DNA from: Mycolicibacterium fallax
GTDB lineage: Bacteria > Actinomycetota > Actinomycetes > Mycobacteriales > Mycobacteriaceae
Length of the DNA stretch: 64,000 nucleotides
Direction: 5' to 3'
Assembly (NCBI RefSeq): GCF_010726955.1
Contig: NZ_AP022603.1
Coordinates: 2,232,001 to 2,296,000 of the forward strand
The notes beneath the pieces were generated by a model. The model had not been told where the DNA came from, made no database searches, and saw only the letters and a list, made by a program, of their open reading frames with translations. A program made the translations under genes and the position numbers. This document shows, in pieces, positions 25,198-33,498 of this stretch (within the stretch, counting starts at the first letter, position 1; each line of letters opens with the position of its first letter).

Positions 25198-26703
25198 TTA
25201 TACCGCAGTGGCCCTCGGACACCAATTGCCGTGGAATCCCAGCGGCACCCGCTGCGGCAGATGCACGGTCGCAACGGTCTCCAGGGTGCCCGCGTCGAGC
25301 ACCAACAGCCGGCCCTCATCCCGGTCGCGGTGCCAGCCGAAGCCCATCAGCACGCCGTCGTCCTCGGCGGTGCCGCCTGGCGTCGGGACGAAGCACAGCT
25401 CGCCAACCGCGACGCCCGGCTCCAGCCGGGCCGCAACGGTGCCGCCGGTGTGGAAGTCCTGCTTGAACACCGAGCCGCGCAGGTCGGCCGCCCCGGCGAA
25501 CAGGCCGTCGATGCCGACGGTGTAGCCGAACCGGTGCGGCCGCCCGGTGCGGGACTCGTTGATCCGGGGGAATTCCTGCGGGCGGTCGTCGCGGGTCTGG
25601 CCGGTGACCCGGCCGGTGCTCAGGTTGATCTCCCAGCGGTCCAGCCGGGCCTCGCCCTCGCTGGGCCCGCGGCGGTCCCGGTCGAACATCCGCTCGTACC
25701 GGATCACATCGAGGACCAGCACCTCCTGGCCGTCGCGCTGCTCGCTGAAGCCGTTGACCGGATGGAAGACGAAGCACGGATCGACGTCGAACCAGCGGAT
25801 GTCGTCGGCCTCGCCGTCGCGCGGCAGCACCCCGACCCGGGCCGGGTAATCCGGGTTCCAGGCGAACGGCAGCGACTGCAGCGCGGTGGTGTCGGCGGCG
25901 ATCCGGGCCGCGATCGGTCCGGGTACCCGAACCCGGCCGGCCAGCCGCGAGATCAACGCGCGGGCCGCCGGGCGGACCAGCCGCGGCACGCTGTCCGGGA
26001 TGGCGCCGGCGGGGTCGAAGGTGACCGGCAGGTCGTAGATCACCACGTACTTCTCGGTCAGGGTGAAGTCGTGCATCATCGGGAAGCCGTGCACCGGGAT
26101 GTCGACGCTGCGCCGCAGCCGGCCGGCGGCGTCGATCACCGAGTAGGTCACATTGGTTCCGCGCGCGAACGAGTAGGACACCGCGTGCAGTTCACCGGTG
26201 TGCGGGTCGCGGTGCGGATGAGCGGTGTAGCCGCCGCGCAACGTGCCGTCGAAGTCACAGGTGCCCAGGGTGCCGAGGTCCTCGGACAGCCGATAGTTCG
26301 CGCCGCCGCCTTCGACCAGCGCGAGGGTCTGCCCGGCGTGCTCGATGACGTTGGTGTTGGGCGCGACGGACAGCATGCCGGCGCCGGGGTCCAGCGGCGG
26401 CCTCGGCTCACCGAGGGTCCGCGCCACCGCCGCGGTGCGCACCCACCGGTTGCGGTACCACAGTGCCCGGCCGTCGCGCAGCGCCAGGCCGTGCACCATG
26501 GCGTCGCCGGCGAACCAGTGGTAGCGCGCCGGGTCCACCGGGCCGGCCGGGTTGGGCCCGTTGCGCAGGTAGCGGCCGTCCAGGTGTGCGGGCAACTCGC
26601 CGGTGACCCGCAGATCGGTGGCCTCGACCTCGGCGGCGACCGGACCCAGCACCCCGGTCAGGTACGGGTTGGTGGCCGCGGGGGCGGGCGTCGATGTCGT
26701 CAT
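25198..26703 (-). CDS. Carotenoid oxygenase (RPE65 family)
   Basis: A 501-residue non-haem iron dioxygenase that oxidatively cleaves a polyene or stilbene double bond. The seven-bladed propeller family features are NPYLTGVLGPV at the start, YLRNGPNP, HWFAGDAMVHGL (first iron His), AHPHRDPHTGEL, MMHDFTLTEKYVV (second iron His), FHPVNGF, and near the C-terminus a GFGWHRDRDEG His. Ribosome site CTGGAGGACTC precedes ATG 26703. From memory it matches Rv0654. A divergent TetR gene with a palindrome between them suggests substrate-induced expression. Whether carotenoid, apocarotenoid or lignostilbene is used cannot be told. Confidence 0.92.
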   Translation of the reverse strand: MTTSTPAPAATNPYLTGVLGPVAAEVEATDLRVTGELPAHLDGRYLRNGPNPAGPVDPARYHWFAGDAMVHGLALRDGRALWYRNRWVRTAAVARTLGEPRPPLDPGAGMLSVAPNTNVIEHAGQTLALVEGGGANYRLSEDLGTLGTCDFDGTLRGGYTAHPHRDPHTGELHAVSYSFARGTNVTYSVIDAAGRLRRSVDIPVHGFPMMHDFTLTEKYVVIYDLPVTFDPAGAIPDSVPRLVRPAARALISRLAGRVRVPGPIAARIAADTTALQSLPFAWNPDYPARVGVLPRDGEADDIRWFDVDPCFVFHPVNGFSEQRDGQEVLVLDVIRYERMFDRDRRGPSEGEARLDRWEINLSTGRVTGQTRDDRPQEFPRINESRTGRPHRFGYTVGIDGLFAGAADLRGSVFKQDFHTGGTVAARLEPGVAVGELCFVPTPGGTAEDDGVLMGFGWHRDRDEGRLLVLDAGTLETVATVHLPQRVPLGFHGNWCPRATAV

Positions 26704-26733
26704 GAGTCCTCCAGAAGGCCGATTCGACCAGCT

Positions 26734-26746
26734 ATAACATTGTTAT
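26734..26746. promoter_or_regulatory. Palindromic operator between the carotenoid oxygenase and TetR genes
   Basis: The perfect 13-bp palindrome ATAACA-T-TGTTAT sits 31 bp from the oxygenase ATG and about 90 bp from the TetR start. It contains TATA-rich sequence usable as a -10 in either direction. A second near-palindrome, CAGAG-TG-CTCTG (26800-26811), lies closer to the TetR gene. Autoregulation plus control of the oxygenase is the simplest reading. Confidence 0.55.
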
Positions 26747-26834
26747 GCGGAATGACTCCGAGGCTACCCCGGTGCCGCGGGTGGGGCAACGGGCAAAATC
26801 AGAGTGCTCTGCATCCGGCTCAGAATCGACGGCG

Positions 26835-27512
26835 ATGACTCAACCCCCCGGCGCACCGCCCACCGTGCGCGACAACCTGCTGACCGCGGCGTTGGCCCTG
26901 CTCGACGACCACGGCCCCGACGCGCTGCAGACCCGCCGGATCGCCACCGCGGCGGGCACCTCCACGATGGCCGTCTACACCCACTTCGGCGGGATGCCCG
27001 CGCTGATCGCCGCCGTCGCCGACCGCGGACTCGACGAGTTCGACGCCGCGCTGACCCTGCCCGACACCGCCGATCCGGTCGCCGACCTGCTGTCCTGCGG
27101 TACCGCCTACCGCCGCTTCGCCATCGAACGCCCGCATCTGTACCGGCTGATGTTCGGCAGCACCAGCGCGCATGGCATCAACGCCCCGGCCCGCGACATC
27201 CGCGCCGGCGAGCCGGCCCGGGACCTGCACCCCAGCCTGCTGCATCTGGTGCGCCTGGTGCGACGGGCCGTCGCGGTCGGCCGGATCACCGCCACCGGCG
27301 CCGACGACGAGGCCGCGGTGCTGGCCATCGCCGCGCAGTTCTGGACGATGATGCACGGCTTCGTGATGCTGGAGCTGGCCGGCTTCTACGGCAGCGACGG
27401 CACCGCCGTGCCGCCGGTGCTCGGCGCGCTGGCCGCCCACACCCTGATCGGCCTCGGCGACACCGCGCCGGCGCTGCAGGCGTCGCTGCAGGCGAGCACG
27501 GCCCGGCCCTGA
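26835..27512 (+). CDS. TetR family transcriptional regulator
   Basis: A 225-residue TetR protein. Helix-turn-helix at residues 10-55 (VRDNLLTAALALLDDHG, then GTSTMAVYTHFGG). The ligand domain ends WTMMHGFVMLELAGFYG, the WHG class. The ATG at 26835 gives a normal N-terminus; an upstream ATG at 26745 would add 30 low-complexity residues and would lie inside the palindrome. It is divergent from the carotenoid oxygenase and most likely its repressor (Rv0653c position, from memory). Confidence 0.86.
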   Translation: MTQPPGAPPTVRDNLLTAALALLDDHGPDALQTRRIATAAGTSTMAVYTHFGGMPALIAAVADRGLDEFDAALTLPDTADPVADLLSCGTAYRRFAIERPHLYRLMFGSTSAHGINAPARDIRAGEPARDLHPSLLHLVRLVRRAVAVGRITATGADDEAAVLAIAAQFWTMMHGFVMLELAGFYGSDGTAVPPVLGALAAHTLIGLGDTAPALQASLQASTARP

Positions 27513-27601
27513 GCGAGGCACCCGCACCAAACCGTCCCGGGTGCGGCCAGGTCGGGCGCCAAGCCGGGTGAACCGAGCCGGCGAACCGGGCCGGGAAAAT
27601 G

Positions 27602-27639
27602 CCGGATCCCCGGAGATCCGAAGATCTCCGGGGATCCGG
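27602..27639 (-). terminator. Terminator hairpin after rplL
   Basis: A perfect 17-bp stem (27602-27618 with 27623-27639) closes a TTCG tetraloop on the minus strand and is followed by CATTTTCCC. It lies 15 bp past the rplL stop. The symmetrical hairpin could also end the convergent TetR transcript. Confidence 0.92.
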
Positions 27640-27653
27640 AAAAGCGGGGAAAC

Positions 27654-28043
27654 CTACTTGACGGTGACCGACGCGCCGGCCGCCTCGAGCTTGCCCTTGG
27701 CGTCCTCGGCGGCCTCCTTGGTGACCTTCTCCAGCAGCGCCTTGGGGGCGCTGTCGACCAGATCCTTGGCCTCCTTGAGGCCCAGGCCGGAGACGATCTC
27801 GCGGACGACCTTGATCACGCCGATCTTCTTGTCGCCAGCACCCTCGAGGATGACGTCGAACTCGGACTGCTCCTCGGCGGCCTCGGCGCCGGCGCCACCG
27901 GCGGCCGGGGCGGCGGCAACGGCGACCGGAGCGGCGGCGGTGACCTCGAAGGTCTCCTCGAACTTCTTAACGAACTCCGACAGCTCGAGCAGGGTCAGGT
28001 CCTTGAACGCGTCGAGCAGCTCGTCGGTGGTCAGCTTGGCCAT
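27654..28043 (-). CDS. rplL: 50S ribosomal protein L7/L12
   Basis: Stalk protein that recruits translation GTPases; 129 residues. N-terminal dimerisation helices ([21 protein letters not shown]), an Ala/Pro-rich hinge (about 36-58), and the C-terminal factor-binding domain ([23 protein letters not shown] ending ASVTVK). The second gene of the rplJ-rplL operon. Confidence 0.99.
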   Translation of the reverse strand: MAKLTTDELLDAFKDLTLLELSEFVKKFEETFEVTAAAPVAVAAAPAAGGAGAEAAEEQSEFDVILEGAGDKKIGVIKVVREIVSGLGLKEAKDLVDSAPKALLEKVTKEAAEDAKGKLEAAGASVTVK

Positions 28044-28092
28044 TGTGTGTCCTTTCGGAGGGGTTGATTGATTGCCGGATTGTTGACGTGGG

Positions 28093-28689
28093 TTATTCGG
28101 CGGCTTCGGTGGCGTCGGCCTCGGCGGCCGGAGCCTCAGCAGCCGGAGCCTCGGCGGCCGGGGACTGCTCGCCCTCGGCTTCCCGCTTCTCCTGCAGCGC
28201 GGCCGCGAGGCGTGCGACCTGCGACGCCGGAGCGTTGAACAGGGCCGCGGCCTTGGACAGGTTGGCCTTCATCGCGCCGGCCAGCTTGGCCAGCAGCACC
28301 TCGCGGCTCTCCAGGTCGGCGATCGCCTCGACCTGAGCGACGGTCAGTGCGGCACCGTCCATGTAGCCGCCCTTGATGACCAGCTGCTTGTGGTCCTTGG
28401 CGAACTTCTTCAGCGCCTTGGCCGCATCGACCGGCTCGCCCTCGATGAAGGCGATCGCGGTCGGTCCGGCGAACAGCTCGTCCAGGCCCTCGATACCCGC
28501 CTCCACCGCGGCACGCTTGGCCAGGGTGTTCTTGGCAACCGAGTAGGTGGCCGTGGCACCGAGCGCGCGGCGCAGTTCGACCAGGCTGGCCACGGAAAGA
28601 CCGCGGTACTCGGTGATGACCGTTGCCGTCGAAGCCTTGAACTGCTCGGCGATCTCGGCAACGGCGGTGGCCTTGTCAGCCTTGGCCAT
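28093..28689 (-). CDS. rplJ: 50S ribosomal protein L10
   Basis: Stalk base protein binding 23S rRNA and the L7/L12 dimers; 198 residues from ATG 28689, which follows AGGAGG. The body is typical ([28 protein letters not shown]). The C-terminal tail from about residue 175 is a run of Ala/Glu/Pro repeats (PAAEA units), longer than in many bacteria but seen in mycobacteria. It is controlled by the upstream L10 leader. Confidence 0.98.
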   Translation of the reverse strand: MAKADKATAVAEIAEQFKASTATVITEYRGLSVASLVELRRALGATATYSVAKNTLAKRAAVEAGIEGLDELFAGPTAIAFIEGEPVDAAKALKKFAKDHKQLVIKGGYMDGAALTVAQVEAIADLESREVLLAKLAGAMKANLSKAAALFNAPASQVARLAAALQEKREAEGEQSPAAEAPAAEAPAAEADATEAAE

Positions 28690-28757
28690 GCATGCCTCCT
28701 GGGGTGTCGGGGACCTGTTTGTCGAGAAAAGTCGGGTTGTCCCACCCAAGAACGTCA

Positions 28758-28884
28758 AACGCCCCGGCGCAGGAATGCGGCCGGGGCGTGCACGATGGTG
28801 TCTGCCTCGTCCTCCTGCGTGGGCCGCCGGGAGTTATCCCGGACCTTCAACCGATTGCTCGGTGACCGACGGTCTTCGGTGGAT
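28758..28884 (-). ncRNA. Ribosomal L10 leader with attenuator hairpin
   Basis: The transcribed strand has the family-like landmarks CCGAAGACCG (28879-28870) and, about 50 nt later, CGCAGGAGGACGAGGC followed by GACACC. It ends in a hairpin, CGCCCCGGC (28760-28768) with GCCGGGGCG (28780-28788), followed by TTTGACGTT, an attenuator or terminator in the leader. In known systems L10-L7/L12 binds this leader and represses rplJ-rplL. Boundaries are approximate. Confidence 0.75.
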
Positions 28885-28892
28885 CGCCGACA

Positions 28893-28921
28893 ACGATAAC
28901 GGCTCGACGCCGTTCTGCCAA
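28893..28921 (-). promoter_or_regulatory. rplJ operon promoter
   Basis: On the minus strand TTGGCA (28921-28916), exactly 17 bp, TATCGT (28898-28893). It places the start of transcription at the 5' edge of the L10 leader, which supports both calls. Confidence 0.65.
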
Positions 28922-28932
28922 ACCGGCGGCGC

Positions 28933-29838
28933 TCAGTCGGTGCGCAGCAGCGCGGCCGCGCCGATCAGCCCGGCCTCGCCACCAAGTTCGGCGGGGATCA
29001 CCTCCAGCTCGGCGATGAACTCCAGCCCGGCGTACCGGGCCAGCGCGGCGTGCAGCGGCTCAAAAAGCAGCTCACCGGCCTTGGCCACCCCGCCACCGAC
29101 CACCACCAGATCCAGGTCGCAGACCGCCGCCACCGACGCGATCATCGCGGCCAGCGCGGTACCGGAGCGGGCGAACGCAGACCGCGCGATGGGGTCGCCG
29201 TCGGCCGCTGCGGCGGCCAGCGCACGGGCGTCGCCGGCCGGCCCCGACCAGCCCTGCGTCTTGGCCCAGGCCACCATCGACGGGCCCGCGGCGATGGTCT
29301 CCACACAGCCGTGCCCGCCGCAGGCGCACGGTCCCCCGGCGGTGTCGACGACGACGTGCCCGACGTGCCCGGCGTTGCCGGTCCGCCCCGGGTAGGGCTG
29401 CCCGTCGAGCACCAGGCCACCGCCGATGCCGGTGGACACCACCATGCCGAGCAGGAAACCGGCGCCCTGCCCGGCGCCGCGCCAATGCTCACCGAGCGCC
29501 ATCGCGACACCGTCGCCGGCCAGCCGGACCGGCCGGCCCGGCAGCAGTTCGGCGACCCGGTCGCGCAGCGGGAAGTCCCGCCAGTCCGGCACGTTGATCG
29601 GGCTGACCGTGCCGGCCTGCAGCTGCACCGGCCCCGCCGAGACGACGCCGGCACCGCGCACCCCGACCCCGGCCGTCAGCTCCGCAACCAGGTCGGCGAC
29701 CACCGCCCACACCGCCTCGGCACCGGCCCCGCGCGGAGTGGGCCGCTGCTGCGAGGTCAGCAGGGCGCCCCCGGGGTCGACCAGGCCCGCCGCGATCTTG
29801 GTACCGCCGATGTCGATGGCCAGCACGTTCTCGGACAT
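28933..29838 (-). CDS. ROK family sugar kinase (glucokinase-like)
   Basis: A 301-residue ROK protein. The ATP/phosphate motif is LAIDIGGTKIAAGLV at the N-terminus, the sugar-site motif GHVGHVVVD, and the zinc motif CACGGHGCVE. There is no N-terminal helix-turn-helix, so it is a kinase and not a repressor. ATG 29838 gives the usual N-terminus. An upstream ATG at 29901 has a possible AGGTGAA ribosome site and would add 21 residues including a duplicated NRQM. From memory it is the Rv0650 position. Glucose is the likely but unproven substrate. Confidence 0.87.
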   Translation of the reverse strand: MSENVLAIDIGGTKIAAGLVDPGGALLTSQQRPTPRGAGAEAVWAVVADLVAELTAGVGVRGAGVVSAGPVQLQAGTVSPINVPDWRDFPLRDRVAELLPGRPVRLAGDGVAMALGEHWRGAGQGAGFLLGMVVSTGIGGGLVLDGQPYPGRTGNAGHVGHVVVDTAGGPCACGGHGCVETIAAGPSMVAWAKTQGWSGPAGDARALAAAAADGDPIARSAFARSGTALAAMIASVAAVCDLDLVVVGGGVAKAGELLFEPLHAALARYAGLEFIAELEVIPAELGGEAGLIGAAALLRTD

Positions 29839-29865
29839 CTGCCGATTGTGCGCCATCTGCCGATT
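29836..29865. repeat. 12-bp direct repeat at the ROK kinase start
   Basis: CATCTGCCGATT occurs at 29836-29847 and 29854-29865, an 18-bp period that keeps frame. It covers the chosen start codon, so it either duplicates the initiation region or inserts an NRQM repeat in a longer protein. Confidence 0.7.
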
Positions 29866-29959
29866 TCGGGTGAGCACCGCCCGCGCGGCAACCACCGTCA
29901 TGTGACGTTCACCTGGCCGCGCTGCCGTCGCAACGTTTGCGTGCCACCCTGGAAGCACT

Positions 29960-30100
29960 GTGAATAATCAACATCGCACCGGGTCGTCCTGGCCCGATCC
30001 GCTGTCCCTGGGTTGGCAGGCCCACCGCGGCCTGCTGTTGCTGCGACTGCGCTGGCACCAGAGCTCCCCGCGACTGCGGGTGGTATTGCGCAGGCACTGA
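29960..30100 (+). CDS. Small ORF, 46 residues, unknown
   Basis: Starts at GTG 29960, 5 nt after GGAAG, and ends at TGA 30098-30100. The product begins MNNQHRTGSSWPDPLSLGWQ and continues with a leucine/arginine-rich stretch (RGLLLLRLRWHQSS), so it is a basic, possibly membrane-associated peptide. It lies between the divergent ROK kinase and UbiB-like genes. No family recognised. It could be a chance ORF; the ribosome site and otherwise empty gap favour a real gene. Confidence 0.4.
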   Translation: MNNQHRTGSSWPDPLSLGWQAHRGLLLLRLRWHQSSPRLRVVLRRH

Positions 30101-30201
30101 ACCCGCGCCCGTCACAATCACCACACTCGCGTGACCGAGACCATAAAAGTGCAGGTCACGAAAGTTCGTGGGGCTGCGGCGAAGTTTGAGACACTACAAC
30201 G

Positions 30202-31611
30202 ATGAGTGCGACCAAACAGCATCGGGAGGTCACCAAGCTGGACCGGGTGCCGCTTCCCGCCGAGGCCGTCCGGATCGGCACCACCGGCTGGCAACTGGCC
30301 TGCACCGCGGCCCGGTTCGCCGGCCGGATTCCCACCCCGGCAACCTGGCAGTCCAAGCTGATCGGGGAGATCCCGCAGACCTTCGCCGACCTCGGCCCGA
30401 CCTACGTCAAGTTCGGCCAGATCATCGCCTCCAGCCCCGGGGCGTTCGGCGAGCCGCTGTCCCGGGAGTTCCGCAGCCTGCTCGACGCGGTGCCGCCGGC
30501 CGACCCCGACGATGTGCACCAACTGTTCATCGAGGAACTCGGCGATACACCGCAGAACCTCTTCAAGCACTTCGAGGAGCGGCCGTTCGCCTCGGCGTCG
30601 ATCGCCCAGGTGCACTTCGCCACCCTGCACAACGGCACCGAGGTGGTGGTCAAGATCCAGCGCCCCGGCATCCGGACCCGGGTGGCCGCCGACCTGCAGA
30701 TCCTCAAACGGTTCGCCCAGCTCGTCGAGGTGGCCAAGGTGGGGCGCCGGCTGTCCGCCCGCGACGTCGTCGCCGACTTCTCCGACAACCTCGCCGAGGA
30801 ACTCGACTTCCGGATCGAGGCGCAGTCGATGGAGGCCTGGGTCAGCGGACTGCGGTCCTCTCCGCTGGGCAACAACATCAAGGTGCCCGACGTGCACTGG
30901 GACTTCACCAGCGAGCGGGTGCTGACCATGGAGCGGGTGCACGGCGTGCGGATCGACGACGTCGCCGCGATCCGCAAACAGGGCTTCGACGGCACCGAGT
31001 TGGTCAAGGCGCTGCTGTTTGCCACCTTCGAGGGCGGCCTGCGGCACGGCCTGTTCCACGGCGACCTGCACGCGGGCAACCTGCTCGTCGACGACCAGGG
31101 CCGGATCGTCTTCCTGGACTTCGGCATCATGGGCCGGATCGATCCGCGCACCCGCTGGCTGCTGCGCGAATTGATCCACGCCCTGCTGGTGAAGAAGGAC
31201 CATGCCGCCGCCGGCAAGATCGTCGTGCTGCTCGGCGCCGTCGGGCGCACCAAGCCGGAGGCCCAGGCCGCCAAGGACCTGGAGTCCTTCGCCGCGCCGC
31301 TGACCCTGAAAACCCTCGGCGACATGTCGTACGCGGAGATCGGCAAGCAGCTGTCCACGCTGGCCGACGCCTACGACGTCAAGCTGCCCCGGGAACTGGT
31401 GCTGATCGGCAAGCAGTTCCTGTACGTCGAGCGGTACATGAAGCTGCTCGCCCCGAGGTGGCAGATGATGAGCGACCCGCAGTTCTCCGGCTACTTCGCC
31501 AACTTCATGGTGGAGGTCAGCCGCGACCACCGCGAGGACCTGGACCTCGACGACAGCGCGGCACCGGCTCCCGACGCCGCGGCAACGCCACCCGGCGAGG
31601 CGGTCCGGTGA
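30202..31611 (+). CDS. ABC1/UbiB-family atypical protein kinase
   Basis: A 469-residue member of the ABC1/ADCK/UbiB family. Visible motifs are the KxGQ-type KFGQIIAS, the nucleotide Lys151 in VVVKIQRPG, the Ala-rich loop SIAQVHFA, HGDLHAGN (286-293) with the catalytic Asp288, and the DFG-like DFGIMGR (Asp306). The C-terminus (after about 450) is an Ala/Pro tail. It does not show a clear C-terminal membrane pair. From memory it matches Rv0647c. It overlaps the next hydrolase gene by GTGA. The family supports lipid/quinone metabolism; with no ubiquinone in mycobacteria a menaquinone or lipid role is inferred. Confidence 0.88.
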   Translation: MSATKQHREVTKLDRVPLPAEAVRIGTTGWQLACTAARFAGRIPTPATWQSKLIGEIPQTFADLGPTYVKFGQIIASSPGAFGEPLSREFRSLLDAVPPADPDDVHQLFIEELGDTPQNLFKHFEERPFASASIAQVHFATLHNGTEVVVKIQRPGIRTRVAADLQILKRFAQLVEVAKVGRRLSARDVVADFSDNLAEELDFRIEAQSMEAWVSGLRSSPLGNNIKVPDVHWDFTSERVLTMERVHGVRIDDVAAIRKQGFDGTELVKALLFATFEGGLRHGLFHGDLHAGNLLVDDQGRIVFLDFGIMGRIDPRTRWLLRELIHALLVKKDHAAAGKIVVLLGAVGRTKPEAQAAKDLESFAAPLTLKTLGDMSYAEIGKQLSTLADAYDVKLPRELVLIGKQFLYVERYMKLLAPRWQMMSDPQFSGYFANFMVEVSRDHREDLDLDDSAAPAPDAAATPPGEAVR

Positions 31612-32522
31612 CCGCCGCGGTGCGCTCCGGCGTCGCCCGCTCCGGCGACCTGGACATCTACTACGAGGACATGGGCGATCCCACCGATCCGGCGGTGCTG
31701 CTGATCATGGGTCTGGGCGCTCAGTTGCTGCTGTGGCGGCCCGGCTTCTGCCAGCAGATCATCGACCGCGGATACCGGGTGATCCGGTTCGACAACCGCG
31801 ACGTCGGCCTGTCCAGCAAACTCGATGGGCAGCGGGTACCCGGATCGCAGTACGCCGGCATGGTGCGCTCGACGCTGGGCCGGCCCAGCCCCGCGGTGTA
31901 CACCCTGGAGGACATGGCCGACGACGCCGCGGCCGTCCTCGACCACCTGAGCCTCGACGGTGCCCACATCGTCGGCGCCTCGATGGGCGGGATGATCGCC
32001 CAGGTGCTGGCCTCCCGGCACGCCGAACGCACCCGCTCGCTCGGCGTCATCTTCTCCAGCAACAACCGGGCCGCGCTCCCGCCGCCGCACCCGAAGGCGC
32101 TGTTCGCGCTGCTCAAGGGCCCGCCGGTGGATTCGCCGCGGGAGGTGATCATCGACAACTCGGTGCGGGTCAGCCGCATCATCGGCAGCCCCGGTTTCCC
32201 GGCGCCGGAGGAGCGGCTGCGCGCCGATGCCGCCGAGGGCTACGACCGCAGCTACTACCCGGTCGGCATCGCCCGGCAGTTCGGCGCCATCCTGGGCAGC
32301 GGCAGCCTGCGCCACCACAATCGGCGCACCACCGCACCGACGGTGGTGATCCACGGTCGCGCCGACCGGCTGATGCGGCCGACCGGCGGCCGGTCGATCG
32401 CCGGCAACATCGACGGTGCCCGGCTGGTGCTGCTCGACGGGATGGGTCACGACCTGCCCGAGCCGTTGTGGACACCGATCGTCGACGAGCTCGACACGAC
32501 CTTCCGCGCGACGCCGAATTAG
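31608..32522 (+). CDS. Alpha/beta hydrolase (LipG-like)
   Basis: A 304-residue alpha/beta hydrolase. The oxyanion segment is LIMGLGAQLLLW, the nucleophile elbow GASMGG (Ser125), an acid near HGRADRLM, and the catalytic His in DGMGHDLPEPLW. The RFDNRDVGLSSKL segment places it with the TesA/LipG-like esterases. Start codon GTG overlaps the UbiB-like stop. In M. tuberculosis the same pair precedes the mmaA genes (Rv0646c, from memory), suggesting a lipid ester substrate. Substrate unknown. Confidence 0.85.
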   Translation: MTAAVRSGVARSGDLDIYYEDMGDPTDPAVLLIMGLGAQLLLWRPGFCQQIIDRGYRVIRFDNRDVGLSSKLDGQRVPGSQYAGMVRSTLGRPSPAVYTLEDMADDAAAVLDHLSLDGAHIVGASMGGMIAQVLASRHAERTRSLGVIFSSNNRAALPPPHPKALFALLKGPPVDSPREVIIDNSVRVSRIIGSPGFPAPEERLRADAAEGYDRSYYPVGIARQFGAILGSGSLRHHNRRTTAPTVVIHGRADRLMRPTGGRSIAGNIDGARLVLLDGMGHDLPEPLWTPIVDELDTTFRATPN

Positions 32523-32627
32523 CCGCTGCGACCAGCGCAAACACCGCGGCGGACGGTTCGAAAACCCCGCCCGCGGCGGCACGGTCGTACCATTGACCCG
32601 GTAGCACCAACGAACCGGGAGGTCGTT

Positions 32628-33497
32628 GTGACCGAGAAGTCAAAGCTGAGCCCGAAATACGAGGAACTCGCCGAGATCTACGACATCTCCAACGAGTTCT
32701 ACCAGCTGTTTCTGGGCGAGACCATGGGCTATACCTGCGGTTATTTCGAGCGCGAGGACATGACCGGCGACCAGGCCCAGCTGGCGAAGTTCGATCTGGC
32801 GCTGGGCAAGCTCGGCCTGCGGCCCGGCATGACGCTGCTCGACATCGGCTGCGGCTGGGGCGCCGGCCTGGCCCGCGCGGTGCAGCAATACGACGTCAAC
32901 GTGATCGGGCTGACGCTCAGCCGCGAGCAGCAGCGGTACGCCGTCGAGAAGCTGGCCACCATCGACACCGACCGGACCATCGAGGTCCGACTGCAGGGCT
33001 GGGAGGAGTTCGACGACCACGTCGACCGCATCGTGTCGATCGGCGCCTTCGAGCATTTCGGCTTCGACCGCTACCCGGCGTTCTTCGAAACCACCCACCG
33101 CGCGCTGCCCGACGACGGCGTCATGCTGCTGCACACCATCACCGGCTTCGACCTGCGCCGGGCCCAGGAACTGGGACTGTCGCTGACGTTCGAGCACGCC
33201 CGGTTCGCCAAGTTCATCGCCGACGAGATCTTCCCCGGCGGCCGACTGCCGTCGGTGCCCAAGGTCGAGGAGAACGCGGTGGCGGCGGGCTTCACCGTCG
33301 CCCGGGTGCACGAGATCGGTCCGCACTACGTGCGCACCCTCAAGATCTGGGAGGACGCCCTGACCGCGCACCGCGACGAGGCGATCGCGCTGCAGGGCCA
33401 GGTGGTTTACGACCGGTTCGCCAAGTACCTCACCGGCTGCCAGAAGTACTTCGCCTCCGGGCACATCAGCGTGCACCAGTTCACCCTGACCAAATAG
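32628..33497 (+). CDS. Mycolic acid methyltransferase (CmaA/MmaA family)
   Basis: A 289-residue SAM-dependent enzyme that modifies double bonds of meromycolate chains (cyclopropane, methoxy or methyl branch). The YDISNEFYQLFLGETMGYTCGYF N-terminus is diagnostic, followed by the SAM site LLDIGCGWG (70-78), EHFG, and the C-terminal CQKYF-HISVHQFTL. Two small deviations are GFDRY where GHERY is usual, and AGLARA where ATMLRA is usual after GCGWG. GTG start after GGGAGG. One copy here, against four tandem mmaA genes in M. tuberculosis (from memory), so the exact modification cannot be assigned. Confidence 0.9.
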   Translation: MTEKSKLSPKYEELAEIYDISNEFYQLFLGETMGYTCGYFEREDMTGDQAQLAKFDLALGKLGLRPGMTLLDIGCGWGAGLARAVQQYDVNVIGLTLSREQQRYAVEKLATIDTDRTIEVRLQGWEEFDDHVDRIVSIGAFEHFGFDRYPAFFETTHRALPDDGVMLLHTITGFDLRRAQELGLSLTFEHARFAKFIADEIFPGGRLPSVPKVEENAVAAGFTVARVHEIGPHYVRTLKIWEDALTAHRDEAIALQGQVVYDRFAKYLTGCQKYFASGHISVHQFTLTK

Positions 33498-33498
33498 C

